From the NCBI RefSeq assembly GCF_014855515.1, contig NZ_JACYFK010000003.1, positions 372,001 through 436,000 on the forward strand: a stretch of DNA of 64,000 bases. Direction: 5' to 3'. Under the pieces are notes generated by a model, which made no database searches, had not been told where the DNA came from, and worked only from the letters and a program-made list of their open reading frames with translations. Both the position numbers and the translations under genes were made by a program. The stretch comes from Euzebyella marina. GTDB taxonomy: Bacteria > Bacteroidota > Bacteroidia > Flavobacteriales > Flavobacteriaceae. This document shows positions 8,654 through 18,719 of this stretch, one piece after another. How positions within the stretch are numbered: the first letter of the stretch is position 1; each line of letters starts with the position of its first letter.

Positions 8654-11600
8654 ATGCTGAATAAAAGCATCAAATTCCTTATCGAAAATAAATTGGTAGC
8701 CGTTTTGCTCCTAGTCCTTTTTGTAGGCTGGGGAACCGTAAACGCCCCTTTCGAGTGGAGCACTGGCTCATTACCAAGAAACCCTGTTGCCGTAGATGCC
8801 ATACCTGACATCGGGGAAAACCAGCAGATTGTTTTTACCAAATGGGACGGTCGTTCCCCACAAGATATCGAGGATCAAATTACCTATCCATTGACAACCT
8901 CACTCTTGGGAATACCAGGGGTTAGGACCATCCGTAGCTCCTCCATGTTCGGATTTTCAAGTATCTATATCATATTTGAAGAGGATATCGAGTTCTATTG
9001 GAGCCGCAGTCGAATCCTTGAAAAATTGAACTCCTTACCGAGCGGTTTACTGCCCGACGGGGTCAACCCTGCATTGGGGCCGGATGCCACAGGACTTGGA
9101 CAAATCTACTGGTACACTTTGGAGGGACGCGATGAGAAAGGAAATGTCACAGGCGGCTGGGATTTACAGGAGCTTAGAAGTATTCAGGATTTTTATGTCA
9201 AATATGCCCTATCATCGGCAAGCGGTGTTTCAGAGGTGGCCTCTATAGGGGGTTATGTACTCGAATATCAGGTAGATGTGAATCCCGAACTGATGAAGCA
9301 ATATGGTATTGGGCTACAGCAGGTGGTAAAAGCTGTAAAACAAAGTAATCGTGATATTGGGGCACAGACCTTGGAAATCAACCAGGCCGAATATCTCATT
9401 CGCGGGCTTGGGTATGTGAAGTCCATCGAGGATCTACAGAATGCAGTCGTTACCTCTGAGGATTACACGTCCATTCGCTTAAAGGACATTGCAAATGTTT
9501 CCTACGGACCGGCCACACGGCGCGGCATATTGGATAAGGAAGGAGCAGAAGTTGTCGGGGGGGTAGTGGTCGCACGGTATGGTGCCAATCCCATGGAAGT
9601 CATCAATAATGTCAAAGACCAAATCAATGATTTAAGTGCCGGACTGCCCTCAAAAGTACTTGAGGATGGCAGAACATCCCAACTTACCATTGTTCCTTTT
9701 TATGATAGGACCGAACTTATTCAAGAAACGCTCGGAACCCTCAACGAGGCCCTGACCTTGGAAATATTCATTACCATTTTGGTCATCATTATCATGGTCT
9801 TCAATTTAAGGGCATCCATCCTGATATCGGGACTGTTACCGGTTGCAGTGCTTATGGTGTTTATTGCGATGAAGCTATTCAATGTGGATGCAAACATCGT
9901 GGCACTTTCGGGTATAGCCATTGCCATTGGAACCATGGTGGATGTAGGGGTCATACTCTCGGAAAACGTCATACGGCATTTGGACGAAAATGAAGAGGGC
10001 CTACCCATTAATACCGTTGTCTACAATGCCACCGCAGAGGTGTCGGGGGCCATATTGACCGCCGTGATGACCACCATCATCAGTTTTATTCCGGTATTTA
10101 CGATGATCGGGGCCGAAGGAAAACTCTTCAGACCCTTGGCCTTTACAAAAACCTTTGCGCTTACCGCATCCATTATCGTAGCCTTATTTTTGATACCACC
10201 ATTTGCGGCCTTTCTATTTAGAAAAAAAAGCATAAAGAAAACTACTGGATACGCCGTTAATGGAATATTGATACTTCTAGGGATTATAGCCCTTGCTTAT
10301 GGCTTTTTATTAGGATTTATATTGATTGCCTTCGGTATCGTAGGCTTGCTAAAAAATCCGGAATTGGCATCACGTATTTCCACTGGATTTTCGCTTTCCG
10401 AAGAACGAGCCAATCTTATCAATATCATTATTTCGGCCTTTGCAATTGTTTTTGTTTTGGCGGAATACTGGAGACCTCTCGGTCTTGATAAGAGTATTTT
10501 TTGGAACCTGATTTTTGTTTCGCTTATATGTTTCGGACTACTGGGCTTCTTTACCATATTCCGGAACTATTATACAAGGATACTTCGCTGGGCATTACGG
10601 AATAAGCTGATATTTCTTTCCATACCCACCGCCATTGTGGTATTCGGAGTAATGATTATGCGCAATACGGGCAAGGAGTTTATGCCTTCATTGAACGAAG
10701 GTTCGTTTTTGTTGATGCCTACCTCCCTTCCGCACGCCGGTGTCGAAGAGAACAAACGGGTATTGCAGCAACTGGATATGGCTGTAGCCAGTATTCCTGA
10801 AATAGCAACGATAGTCGGCAAATCCGGTAGAACCGAATCCGCATTGGATCCGGCGCCCTTGTCGATGTATGAGAACGTCATCCAGTACAAGCCAGAATAC
10901 ATGTTGAACGAGAACAGGGAGCGCCAACGGTTCAAGGTCAATGAAGATGGCCTCTTCGAACTCAGGGACGGCACCTTTGTGACCAATCCGAACATGGTTG
11001 TAGATGATGAAGGAAATTACGATGAATCTGCCATAGTTTCTGCATTCTCTGTTAAACAAAAGGATTTGATTCCCGACGATGATGGGGAATATTTTAGAAA
11101 CTGGCGGCCTGAAATTGAATCCCCCGATGATATTTGGAACGAGATTGTACGTGTAACGAAACTTCCAGGCGTTACATCCGCGCCCAAACTGCAACCTATT
11201 GAAACCCGCTTGGTCATGTTGCAGACCGGCATGCGTGCGCCCATGGGTATCAAGGTAAAAGGGCAAGATTTAAAGGAAATAGAAGCCTTTGGCCTCAAGC
11301 TGGAGGACATTTTAAAGGAGGCCGAGGGGGTCAAGGATGAAGCCGTGTTTGCCGATCGAATTGTCGGAAAGCCTTATTTGCTTATAGATATCAACAGGGA
11401 GCGTTTGGCACGATACGGCATTACCATTGAAGATGTGCAAAGCGTGTTGCAAGTAGCGGTTGGCGGCATGGTGCTTACCCAAACTGTTGAAGGCCGTGAG
11501 CGTTATGGAGTTCGAGTACGGTATCCAAGGGAATTGCGAGAGAATCCAGCGGACTTAGAGAATATTTATGTTCCCGTTGCCAAGGGAAGCCCGGTTCCTT

Positions 11601-12418
11601 TGAGCGAGTTGGTTACCATTCGATATGAAAAGGGACCACAGGTCATCAAGAGCGAAGACACCTTTTTGGTGGGTTATGTACTGTTCGATAAGTTGGACGG
11701 TTTTGCCGAAGTCGAGGTGGTCGAGAATGCACAGGCCCTTATACAAGAAAAAATAGATAATGGAGAATTGGTGGTTCCCAAGGGCATCAATTATTTGTTT
11801 ACCGGTACCTATGAAAACCAACTACGTGCCGAAAAGACGCTATCGGTCGTAGTACCGCTGGCATTGGCCATCATATTCTTGATTCTTTATTTCCAATTCC
11901 GTTCAGTAGGTACCTCATTGATGGTGTTTACCGGGATTGCTGTTGCCTTTGCCGGAGGTTTTCTGATGATTTGGTTCTATGGTCAGGATTGGTTCCTGAA
12001 CTTCAACTTTTTCGGGGAAAACCTACGAGACCTCTTCCAGATGCATACCATTAACCTGAGTGTTGCCGTATGGGTTGGGTTTATTGCGCTCTTTGGTATT
12101 GCAACCGATGATGGTGTGGTCATGGCCACCTACCTGACCCAAACTTTTGATAGAAACAAGCCCGATTCCCTTGTATCCGTTAGGGATTCGGTTGTCGAAG
12201 CTGGTGAAAAACGTATCCGTCCGTGTTTGATGACGACCGCAACCACTATTCTGGCACTGCTTCCGGTATTGACATCCACCGGCCGTGGTAGCGATATTAT
12301 GATTCCGATGGCGATCCCTTCTTTCGGGGGGATGCTTATCGCCTTGATTACCCTATTTGTTGTTCCAGTGTTGTACAGTTGGAAGGCCGAGTTTCAATTA
12401 AAAAGAATGTCCAAATGA
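8654..12418 (+). CDS. cusA: CusA/CzcA-type heavy-metal efflux RND pump
   Basis: At 1254 residues it is about 200 longer than the classic CusA of roughly 1050. The RND fold is clear: N-terminal membrane segment, two periplasmic porter loops, and the central transmembrane helix 4 segment GTMVDVGVILSEN, where the proton-relay Asp and Glu are present. It drives Cu(I)/Ag(I), or a similar ion, from periplasm or inner membrane into a TolC channel, using the proton gradient. Extra length lies in two places: hydrophobic helices between membrane halves (about residues 530-650) and an acidic periplasmic stretch (about 755-820). The stop overlaps the next start in ATGA. The matching adaptor gene is about 16 kb away. 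Cu/Ag rather than Zn/Co/Cd is inferred from the neighbours. Confidence 0.93.
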   Translation: MLNKSIKFLIENKLVAVLLLVLFVGWGTVNAPFEWSTGSLPRNPVAVDAIPDIGENQQIVFTKWDGRSPQDIEDQITYPLTTSLLGIPGVRTIRSSSMFGFSSIYIIFEEDIEFYWSRSRILEKLNSLPSGLLPDGVNPALGPDATGLGQIYWYTLEGRDEKGNVTGGWDLQELRSIQDFYVKYALSSASGVSEVASIGGYVLEYQVDVNPELMKQYGIGLQQVVKAVKQSNRDIGAQTLEINQAEYLIRGLGYVKSIEDLQNAVVTSEDYTSIRLKDIANVSYGPATRRGILDKEGAEVVGGVVVARYGANPMEVINNVKDQINDLSAGLPSKVLEDGRTSQLTIVPFYDRTELIQETLGTLNEALTLEIFITILVIIIMVFNLRASILISGLLPVAVLMVFIAMKLFNVDANIVALSGIAIAIGTMVDVGVILSENVIRHLDENEEGLPINTVVYNATAEVSGAILTAVMTTIISFIPVFTMIGAEGKLFRPLAFTKTFALTASIIVALFLIPPFAAFLFRKKSIKKTTGYAVNGILILLGIIALAYGFLLGFILIAFGIVGLLKNPELASRISTGFSLSEERANLINIIISAFAIVFVLAEYWRPLGLDKSIFWNLIFVSLICFGLLGFFTIFRNYYTRILRWALRNKLIFLSIPTAIVVFGVMIMRNTGKEFMPSLNEGSFLLMPTSLPHAGVEENKRVLQQLDMAVASIPEIATIVGKSGRTESALDPAPLSMYENVIQYKPEYMLNENRERQRFKVNEDGLFELRDGTFVTNPNMVVDDEGNYDESAIVSAFSVKQKDLIPDDDGEYFRNWRPEIESPDDIWNEIVRVTKLPGVTSAPKLQPIETRLVMLQTGMRAPMGIKVKGQDLKEIEAFGLKLEDILKEAEGVKDEAVFADRIVGKPYLLIDINRERLARYGITIEDVQSVLQVAVGGMVLTQTVEGRERYGVRVRYPRELRENPADLENIYVPVAKGSPVPLSELVTIRYEKGPQVIKSEDTFLVGYVLFDKLDGFAEVEVVENAQALIQEKIDNGELVVPKGINYLFTGTYENQLRAEKTLSVVVPLALAIIFLILYFQFRSVGTSLMVFTGIAVAFAGGFLMIWFYGQDWFLNFNFFGENLRDLFQMHTINLSVAVWVGFIALFGIATDDGVVMATYLTQTFDRNKPDSLVSVRDSVVEAGEKRIRPCLMTTATTILALLPVLTSTGRGSDIMIPMAIPSFGGMLIALITLFVVPVLYSWKAEFQLKRMSK

Positions 12419-13632
12419 AGAAATACCTATACATATTGATCGGAATAGTATCCATCGCTTCTGTGAACGGACAGGAACTGGAAAGCCTTATCCAACAGGC
12501 CGAACTCAACAATCCGGAAATCCAGGCTTTTGAGCTGCGGTACAATATTGCCTCCGAAAGAGTGAACGAGGTCAATACTTTGCCCAATACGGAGGTAAGT
12601 GCCGGACTTTTCGTAAGCGAGCCCGAAACACGGACCGGAGCACAGAAAGCACGGTTCTCGGCAAAACAGATGATCCCGTGGTTCGGTACCATTACCGCCC
12701 GTGAAAATTATGCAAGTTCATTGGCCGATGCCCAATACGAAGAGCTGGTCATCGTCAAAAGAAAATTGGCGTTGTCGGTATCTCAGTCCTATTACCGATT
12801 ATTCTCGATAAGGGCGAAGCAAAGCGTTTTGGACGAGAATATTGAATTGCTGGAAACCTATGAACGATTGGCCTTGACCTCTGTAGAAGTTGGTAATGCC
12901 TCCGCAGTAGATGTGCTGCGCTTGCAGATTCGGCAGAACGAACTGGTTCAGCAAAAAGAAGTTTTGGAACAGGAGTATCTGGCCGAACAAACGCTGTTCA
13001 ACAATCTATTGAATAGGGACGAACAAACCCAAGTCGAAGTTTACGAAGGGCTTACGGTACCCGAACAAGACCCGATAACGGAAGAAGGAAGCCTTGACCT
13101 GCACCCCGAACTTTTAAAGTATGACAAGTTGTACGAGTCGGTCGAACAATCGGAAATCTTGAACCAAAAAGAAGCGTTACCGGACCTTGGCTTCGGATTG
13201 GATTACATACCCGTCGCCGAAAGGCCTAACATGTCTTTCGATGATAACGGAAAGGACATCTTGATGCCGATGATATCGGTATCCATCCCGATATTCAACA
13301 ATAAATACAAATCCATTTCCCAACAGAACAAATTAAAGCAGGAGGAAATAACCGCCCAAAAGCAAGAACGAAGAAACAAACTCGAAACACTTTTGAGCGA
13401 GGCCGTGAATAATAGAATAGCCGCCAGAATCCGGTTTAGTACACAAACAAAAAATATCGGACAGGCCAAGGACGGAGAGGAAATCCTTATCAAAAGTTAT
13501 GAGACCGGAACCATTGATTTTAACGATGTGCTCGATATTCAAGAGCTTCAGCTTAGGTTTCAAATCAATCGAATCGAATCCATCAAGGGCTACTATGTGC
13601 AGTCGGCCATTATCAATTATCTAAGGAGCTAA
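12415..13632 (+). CDS. TolC-like outer-membrane efflux protein
   Basis: The 405-residue protein starts at the ATG that overlaps the pump gene stop (ATGA), which also gives a good signal peptide ending VNGQ. Two Ala/Leu/Glu-rich helical halves with repeated coiled-coil character (about 25-205 and 220-400) fit the OEP/TolC family. It forms the outer-membrane exit duct for the adjacent RND pump, and translational coupling supports equal production. Confidence 0.92.
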   Translation: MKKYLYILIGIVSIASVNGQELESLIQQAELNNPEIQAFELRYNIASERVNEVNTLPNTEVSAGLFVSEPETRTGAQKARFSAKQMIPWFGTITARENYASSLADAQYEELVIVKRKLALSVSQSYYRLFSIRAKQSVLDENIELLETYERLALTSVEVGNASAVDVLRLQIRQNELVQQKEVLEQEYLAEQTLFNNLLNRDEQTQVEVYEGLTVPEQDPITEEGSLDLHPELLKYDKLYESVEQSEILNQKEALPDLGFGLDYIPVAERPNMSFDDNGKDILMPMISVSIPIFNNKYKSISQQNKLKQEEITAQKQERRNKLETLLSEAVNNRIAARIRFSTQTKNIGQAKDGEEILIKSYETGTIDFNDVLDIQELQLRFQINRIESIKGYYVQSAIINYLRS

Positions 13633-13707
13633 GATCAATATAGATAAGAGCAAGATGTATCGATTGAATTTAATAAAATAGTCTAGTATAAATAAAAAAA
13701 TAGAATT

Positions 13708-16164
13708 ATGATCAGAAAAATTACAGTGTTGTTGGTACTTCTCATTTCATGCGCAGGTGTTGCCCAAGTAGGGACCAACGGGCAGGATCGAAAGGAAGAA
13801 GGGCGACCCGTTAAGGAATACAATCTTGTTTTGGAAAATAACAAAATAACGCTTGGAGGGGTAACTGCCAACGGAATGACCATCAATGGCGGTATTCCCG
13901 GACCAGTCTTGGAATTTACCGAAGGCGACCTGGCCATCATCAACGTAACCAATAAAATGAACGTTGAAACATCGGTACACTGGCACGGATTGATACTCCC
14001 CAATTTTTATGATGGGGTTCCCTATTTGACTACCCCACCAATTGAGCCAGGAACCACTTTCCAATACAGAATTCCGATCAATCAATCGGGTACATATTGG
14101 TACCATTCCCATACGATGCTACAAGAACAGAAAGGTGTGTATGGTTCCATTATGATTCAGCCCAAGGAAAAAACCTTGGACTATGATAAAGATCTGGTTG
14201 TAGTACTCTCTGACTGGACCAACGAAAAACCGATGAACGTACTGCGTAACCTAAAAAGGGGAAACGAATGGTATCAAGTCAAAAAAGGTACATCGGTTCC
14301 CTTGGGTAGGGTCATCAAAGAAGGTGCTTTTGGGGCTCAACTTAAATTTTGGAGAGACCGTATGGAAGGCGCCGATATTGCCGATATCTACTATCCGGCA
14401 TTTCTGACCAACGGGAAAACATTGGCAGAATATCCCGAATTCAAGCCTGGAGAAAAGGTGCGGCTTCGCTTTATCAATGCTTCGGCCTCTACCTATTATT
14501 GGATGGATTTTGGCGGGGGTAACCCAATGGTGGTTTCCGGCGATGGTATTGATGTGCAACCCGTATCCAAAAGCCGATTTCTATTTGGCGTTGCAGAAAC
14601 CTATGATGTAATCGTCACCATACCTGACGGCACTTTGGAAGTTACGGCAACGGCACAAGATGGCTCCGGGCATACCTCATTGCGTTTGGGAAAGGGAACT
14701 CTTTATCCTGCGAAAACGATTGACAGACCGGACAAAGTGGCGATGATGAAGCAAATGGCCAAAATGGATATGAAAATGGGAGCACCTGCAATGGTGGGAA
14801 ACAAAAAGAAGAACACGCCCGAAGTTTTAATGCAGAAGTATGGGATGAAGATGGATATGAAAGACGGTCAGATGAATATGGGGATGAACGATAAGAGGTC
14901 AATGAATAAAGGCAAAATGGGCGATAAGATGAAAACGGATGACCAAAAACCTATGGATATGAATGACAATCATATGCAAATGGAGATGGACAAAAAGATG
15001 GACGGTATGAAGGGAATGAACCCGCCTGCCGGACGGGCAGGAATGGACTCGATGTCAATGGACCATAACGGAGAATCAAATAAAATGAAAGGGCATATGA
15101 ATCACAATATGCCCAAGATGCAGAAGGATACTTCCTCATTTGATTACGACACTCGTAAAACTTATTTCAACTACGACTTTTTAACGGCAAAGGAGAATAC
15201 CACCTACAAAGCTGATTTACCGGTAAACGACATACTGTTGAACCTAACGGGAAATATGCAGCGCTATGTATGGAGTATGAACGGCGTACCCCTTTCAGAA
15301 ACCGATAAAATAAAAATCAAGGGAGGCGAAGTAACTCGGATTACGCTCAACAACCTTACGATGATGCACCACCCAATGCACCTGCACGGGCATTATTTTA
15401 GGGTCATCAACGAAAATGGCGAACGTTCCCCATTAAAGCATACGGTAAATGTACCCCCTATGCAGAAAGTGGTCATAGAGTTCTATAACGAAGAGTATGG
15501 CGATTGGTTCTTTCATTGCCACATTTTATATCATATGATGGGCGGAATGGCAAGGGTTTTCAGTTACGATACCCCAAGGGACGAGAGAATGAAGGATTTT
15601 CCCGTTCAAAAACTCATCGATGAAACGGACCATTATTATTCATGGGGATTGGCTCGTGCCGGCTCAAACTTTAATGAACTCTTTTTAACGTCAAGTAATA
15701 TTCGCAATGAATTTGGTTTAAGAGCAGAGTTCGATTATGACCAAAACCTTGAAGCTGAAATTAACTATAATAGATACCTAAATGATTGGGTACGTCTCTA
15801 TGTGGGTGTTAACACCGAAACCGAAATACCTGATTCCTACGATGAGTTCAATACCGTAGGATTGGTCGGTGTAAAATATTTTACGCCTTACAGGTTCAAT
15901 GTAGATGTGAGTATGGACCATCAACTGCGTCCGAGAATACGTCTGGACAGAGAGCTATTGATTTTTCCTAGAATTTTTCTGGAAGGCGAATACGAATATA
16001 GAGCAGACTTCGGGTGGGTCAACGATTTAGGGAATAACAACTCATTTGAAAGTGAAACACAATGGCTGGTAGGGGTTGCATACATTCTTTCCCGTAATTT
16101 TTCAATCCAAGGCAACTATAACAACCGATACGGTTGGGGTGGCGGCCTATTAGCACGATTTTAA
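13708..16164 (+). CDS. Multicopper oxidase with Met-rich insert and C-terminal CopB/barrel-like extension
   Basis: The 818-residue protein has a signal peptide and three cupredoxin domains. Copper-ligand motifs are visible: HWHG (about 91), WYHSHT (about 131), HHPMHLHGHYF (about 553) and FHCHILYHMM (about 602). A Met/Lys/Asp-rich insert at about 345-475, with repeated MDM, MKM and MNM units, should bind Cu(I), as in CopA/CueO-type oxidases. After the oxidase, residues about 640-818 alternate polar and aromatic residues in strand-like runs and end in a barrel-like RF. That part resembles CopB outer-membrane proteins. It should oxidise Cu(I) to Cu(II) in the periplasm. The fusion is inferred from sequence character. 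Confidence 0.92.
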   Translation: MIRKITVLLVLLISCAGVAQVGTNGQDRKEEGRPVKEYNLVLENNKITLGGVTANGMTINGGIPGPVLEFTEGDLAIINVTNKMNVETSVHWHGLILPNFYDGVPYLTTPPIEPGTTFQYRIPINQSGTYWYHSHTMLQEQKGVYGSIMIQPKEKTLDYDKDLVVVLSDWTNEKPMNVLRNLKRGNEWYQVKKGTSVPLGRVIKEGAFGAQLKFWRDRMEGADIADIYYPAFLTNGKTLAEYPEFKPGEKVRLRFINASASTYYWMDFGGGNPMVVSGDGIDVQPVSKSRFLFGVAETYDVIVTIPDGTLEVTATAQDGSGHTSLRLGKGTLYPAKTIDRPDKVAMMKQMAKMDMKMGAPAMVGNKKKNTPEVLMQKYGMKMDMKDGQMNMGMNDKRSMNKGKMGDKMKTDDQKPMDMNDNHMQMEMDKKMDGMKGMNPPAGRAGMDSMSMDHNGESNKMKGHMNHNMPKMQKDTSSFDYDTRKTYFNYDFLTAKENTTYKADLPVNDILLNLTGNMQRYVWSMNGVPLSETDKIKIKGGEVTRITLNNLTMMHHPMHLHGHYFRVINENGERSPLKHTVNVPPMQKVVIEFYNEEYGDWFFHCHILYHMMGGMARVFSYDTPRDERMKDFPVQKLIDETDHYYSWGLARAGSNFNELFLTSSNIRNEFGLRAEFDYDQNLEAEINYNRYLNDWVRLYVGVNTETEIPDSYDEFNTVGLVGVKYFTPYRFNVDVSMDHQLRPRIRLDRELLIFPRIFLEGEYEYRADFGWVNDLGNNNSFESETQWLVGVAYILSRNFSIQGNYNNRYGWGGGLLARF

Positions 16165-16167
16165 TTG

Positions 16168-17490
16168 ATGGAAGGATATAAAAAAAATAGCCTGAGTTTA
16201 ACCGGAGCCGTATCGTTAGGTACGGGAGTGATGATTGGTGCCGGAATATTTGCTTTATTAGGTCAGGTAGCAGAACTGTCGGGCCAGTGGTTTCCTATTG
16301 CGTTCTTGGTGGGTGCCATTATCTCGGGATTTAGTGCCTATTCTTATATTAAATTATCAAATGCCTATCCATCAGCTGGGGGTATTGCCACCTATCTGAA
16401 AAAGATTTATGGTAAAGGGGCACTGACTGCTTCCGGGGCTTTGTTGATGGCTATTTCCATGGTTATCAATGAGAGTCTGGTCGCCCGTACCTTCGGCTCG
16501 TACACCTTACAAATGTTCGATGTTGGCGACAATAGTGTATGGGTTCCTGTTTTAGGGGTTGTACTGTTGATTACGGCTTTCTTAATCAATATTTCGGGGA
16601 ATAACGTCATCGGCAAATCTTCGTTGGTAATGGCCATCCTGAAAATAGGGGGTATTTCCATTTTTGCGATAGGTGGTTTGTGGGCTGCGGGATTCTCCTT
16701 TTCTGAAGTAGTCCCGTCCAGCAGTTTATCCGAATATCCGGTCTCCAGTTATCTTGGGGCTTTGGCATTGTCGATTTTAGCCTACAAAGGCTTTACGACC
16801 ATAACCAATAGCGGTGGGGAAATTGTGAATCCCAACAAGAATGTCGGTAGGGCCATCATTATTTCACTGGCCATTTGTACCCTTATCTACCTTTTGGTCG
16901 CTTTTGCGGTTTCCTCCAACCTTTCGATAGAAGAAATCATACGGGCCAAGGACTATTCCTTGGCGGAGGCCTCCAAACCTGCCTTTGGCAAGTACGGGCT
17001 TTGGTTTACGGTAGGTATAGCCATCGTTGCCACAATTTCAGGGGTTATTGCCAGTGTTTTTGCCGTTTCAAGAATGACGGCTATGTTGACTGACATGGAT
17101 TTGATTCCCCATAACCATTTTGGAATGCCAGGAGGCATACAAAAGCATATGCTTGTCTATACCGTAGTCTCGGCAATTGCATTGACCGTTCTTTTTGATT
17201 TGACAAGAATTGCATCTTTAGGGGCCATACTCTATTTGGTCATGGATATTGGAATCCATTGGGGTGTTTTGAAAAACCTACGAAAAGAAATACAAGCGAA
17301 TGCTGCAATAATCGGTACCGCTATTATACTTGATCTTATTGTTCTGGGAGCTTTTTTATGGATCAAAATATCCAGTGATCTGTTGGTGGTGGTTGTAGCG
17401 GCCGTGCTTATAATACTCGTTTTTACCGGGGAAAAATGGTTTTTAAAAAGAAATGGCAACAATGAAAAAGTAGAAAAAACAAATGATTGA
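16168..17490 (+). CDS. APC-family amino-acid/polyamine permease
   Basis: The 440-residue protein has about 12 hydrophobic segments and the first-helix signature GTGVMIGAGIFALLG of the APC superfamily, plus SAYSYIKLSNAYPSAGG in helix 2. It begins four bases after the oxidase stop; a TTG codon directly before the ATG is an alternative start. APC permeases move amino acids or organic cations; the substrate cannot be read here. Such permeases recur in flavobacterial copper islands, but no metal-transport role is shown. Confidence 0.88.
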   Translation: MEGYKKNSLSLTGAVSLGTGVMIGAGIFALLGQVAELSGQWFPIAFLVGAIISGFSAYSYIKLSNAYPSAGGIATYLKKIYGKGALTASGALLMAISMVINESLVARTFGSYTLQMFDVGDNSVWVPVLGVVLLITAFLINISGNNVIGKSSLVMAILKIGGISIFAIGGLWAAGFSFSEVVPSSSLSEYPVSSYLGALALSILAYKGFTTITNSGGEIVNPNKNVGRAIIISLAICTLIYLLVAFAVSSNLSIEEIIRAKDYSLAEASKPAFGKYGLWFTVGIAIVATISGVIASVFAVSRMTAMLTDMDLIPHNHFGMPGGIQKHMLVYTVVSAIALTVLFDLTRIASLGAILYLVMDIGIHWGVLKNLRKEIQANAAIIGTAIILDLIVLGAFLWIKISSDLLVVVVAAVLIILVFTGEKWFLKRNGNNEKVEKTND

Positions 17491-17510
17491 TTAACCTGAA
17501 AAATGAAAAG

Positions 17511-18068
17511 ATGAAAACAAAAATGATTTTAATGACAATCGGATTAGTAGCAACGATGGTAGGCTGTAAATCAACTTTCAATGCTGCCGAGACCATGCGG
17601 GTGGATGAAAACAGAAATGCCATCTATCAAGAAATTATTTCTAACCCTGTACAATTTACCAACTTCATCAGTGAGGCAAGAAAAAATGAAGAATCCAAAA
17701 AGATGCTAATGAAGGCTCATATGGAGCAGATGGAATCTGGGGATATGAAAATGGTGATGGATAAAAACCCTGAGATGAAGGAAAAAATGCAGTCCCATAT
17801 GCAGAAGATGATGGAGAAGAACCCAGAAATGAAGAAAAAGATGGAGTCCAAAATTCTCGATAAGATGATGGAAAGCGAAAAGGGCCGTAAGATGCTGATG
17901 GAAAAAATACATATTAATGAAATGATGAAAAAAGAGATGAAGGAAAGAATGAAAAATATGATGGATGAGAATCCTGATATGATGGAAGAAATGATGCAGA
18001 AAATGATGGAAAAAAATCCAGAGATGATGAAAATGATGAAAGAAAAAATGAAAAATAAAGGAGCGTAA
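17511..18068 (+). CDS. Met-rich lipoprotein, probable copper-binding
   Basis: About 185 residues with a lipoprotein signal ending VGC (Cys 19). The rest is dominated by Met, Lys and Glu in imperfect repeats of the type NPEMxxKMxxxMQKMMEKNPEM, with Met clustered every three to four residues as on one helix face. Met-rich helices bind Cu(I) and Ag(I) through thioethers, so a periplasmic metal sponge is plausible. A start eight codons upstream overlaps the permease stop, but the internal ATG gives a cleaner signal peptide. Confidence 0.75.
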   Translation: MKTKMILMTIGLVATMVGCKSTFNAAETMRVDENRNAIYQEIISNPVQFTNFISEARKNEESKKMLMKAHMEQMESGDMKMVMDKNPEMKEKMQSHMQKMMEKNPEMKKKMESKILDKMMESEKGRKMLMEKIHINEMMKKEMKERMKNMMDENPDMMEEMMQKMMEKNPEMMKMMKEKMKNKGA

Positions 18069-18126
18069 GCCTTCGAATACCGAGGTGGATTGAAAAACAG
18101 AAAATAACTATTAAAATTCTACAATT

Positions 18127-18318
18127 ATGATGATGTGGTGGTGGGTATTGATACCGGTCATTTTGGTGTTGGTTTTTTTCCTGTTTAATGGAAAAAATAG
18201 GAGAGGCCCTAGAAATATCGAGGACCCTATGAAAACACTCGACAACCGGTTCGCCAAGGGCGAAATATCCAAAGAAGAATACGAAGAACAAAAACGAACT
18301 ATTAACTCTAAAAATTAA
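18127..18318 (+). CDS. Small membrane protein with SHOCT motif
   Basis: A 63-residue protein: a Met/Trp-rich membrane span (residues 1-22) and a C-terminal SHOCT motif (about 38-60) with the form LDxRFAKGEISKEEYEE. SHOCT motifs are short C-terminal oligomerisation tags whose targets are usually unknown. It sits in a run of small copper-island genes. Confidence 0.82.
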   Translation: MMMWWWVLIPVILVLVFFLFNGKNRRGPRNIEDPMKTLDNRFAKGEISKEEYEEQKRTINSKN

Positions 18319-18322
18319 AACG

Positions 18323-18709
18323 ATGGAATATTATTTCAACAAGACCCTTAACGAAGACTTTGAAAAGGTAATCGAGAGGGTAACGGAAGAACTGAAAAAC
18401 GAAGGTTTTGGCATCCTGACCGAAATCGATGTCAAGGAAACCTTGAAGAAGAAACTGGACGTGGACTTCAAAAAATACAGAATACTTGGTGCTTGTAATC
18501 CGCCCTATGCCCATAAGGCACTGGAAGCCGAAGATAAGATAGGTACTATGTTGCCTTGCAATGTAATCGTGCAGGAAGTATCGAAAGGGAATGTAGAGGT
18601 GGCGGCGGTAAACCCAATGGCGTCGATGCAAGCCGTCGACAATGAAATATTGGCCGAAATCGCAAGTGATATTACCGCCAAATTGGAAAATGTAATCGAT
18701 AAACTTTAG
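18323..18709 (+). CDS. DUF302 protein
   Basis: 128 residues without a signal peptide. The pattern FEKVIERVTEELKNEGFGILTEIDVKETL, then a YRILGACNPPYAHKAL block and the acid-flanked MLPCNVIVQE segment, is the DUF302 fold (a DIP2269-like alpha/beta domain). The Cys residues in GACNPP and LPCN could ligate metal. Four bases separate it from the SHOCT gene; a second DUF302 gene follows. Confidence 0.88.
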   Translation: MEYYFNKTLNEDFEKVIERVTEELKNEGFGILTEIDVKETLKKKLDVDFKKYRILGACNPPYAHKALEAEDKIGTMLPCNVIVQEVSKGNVEVAAVNPMASMQAVDNEILAEIASDITAKLENVIDKL

Positions 18710-18719
18710 AAGCGGAACA

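Noticed and set aside
10688-11266. 192-codon minus-strand frame inside cusA
   Set aside because: Antisense shadow of the pump gene.
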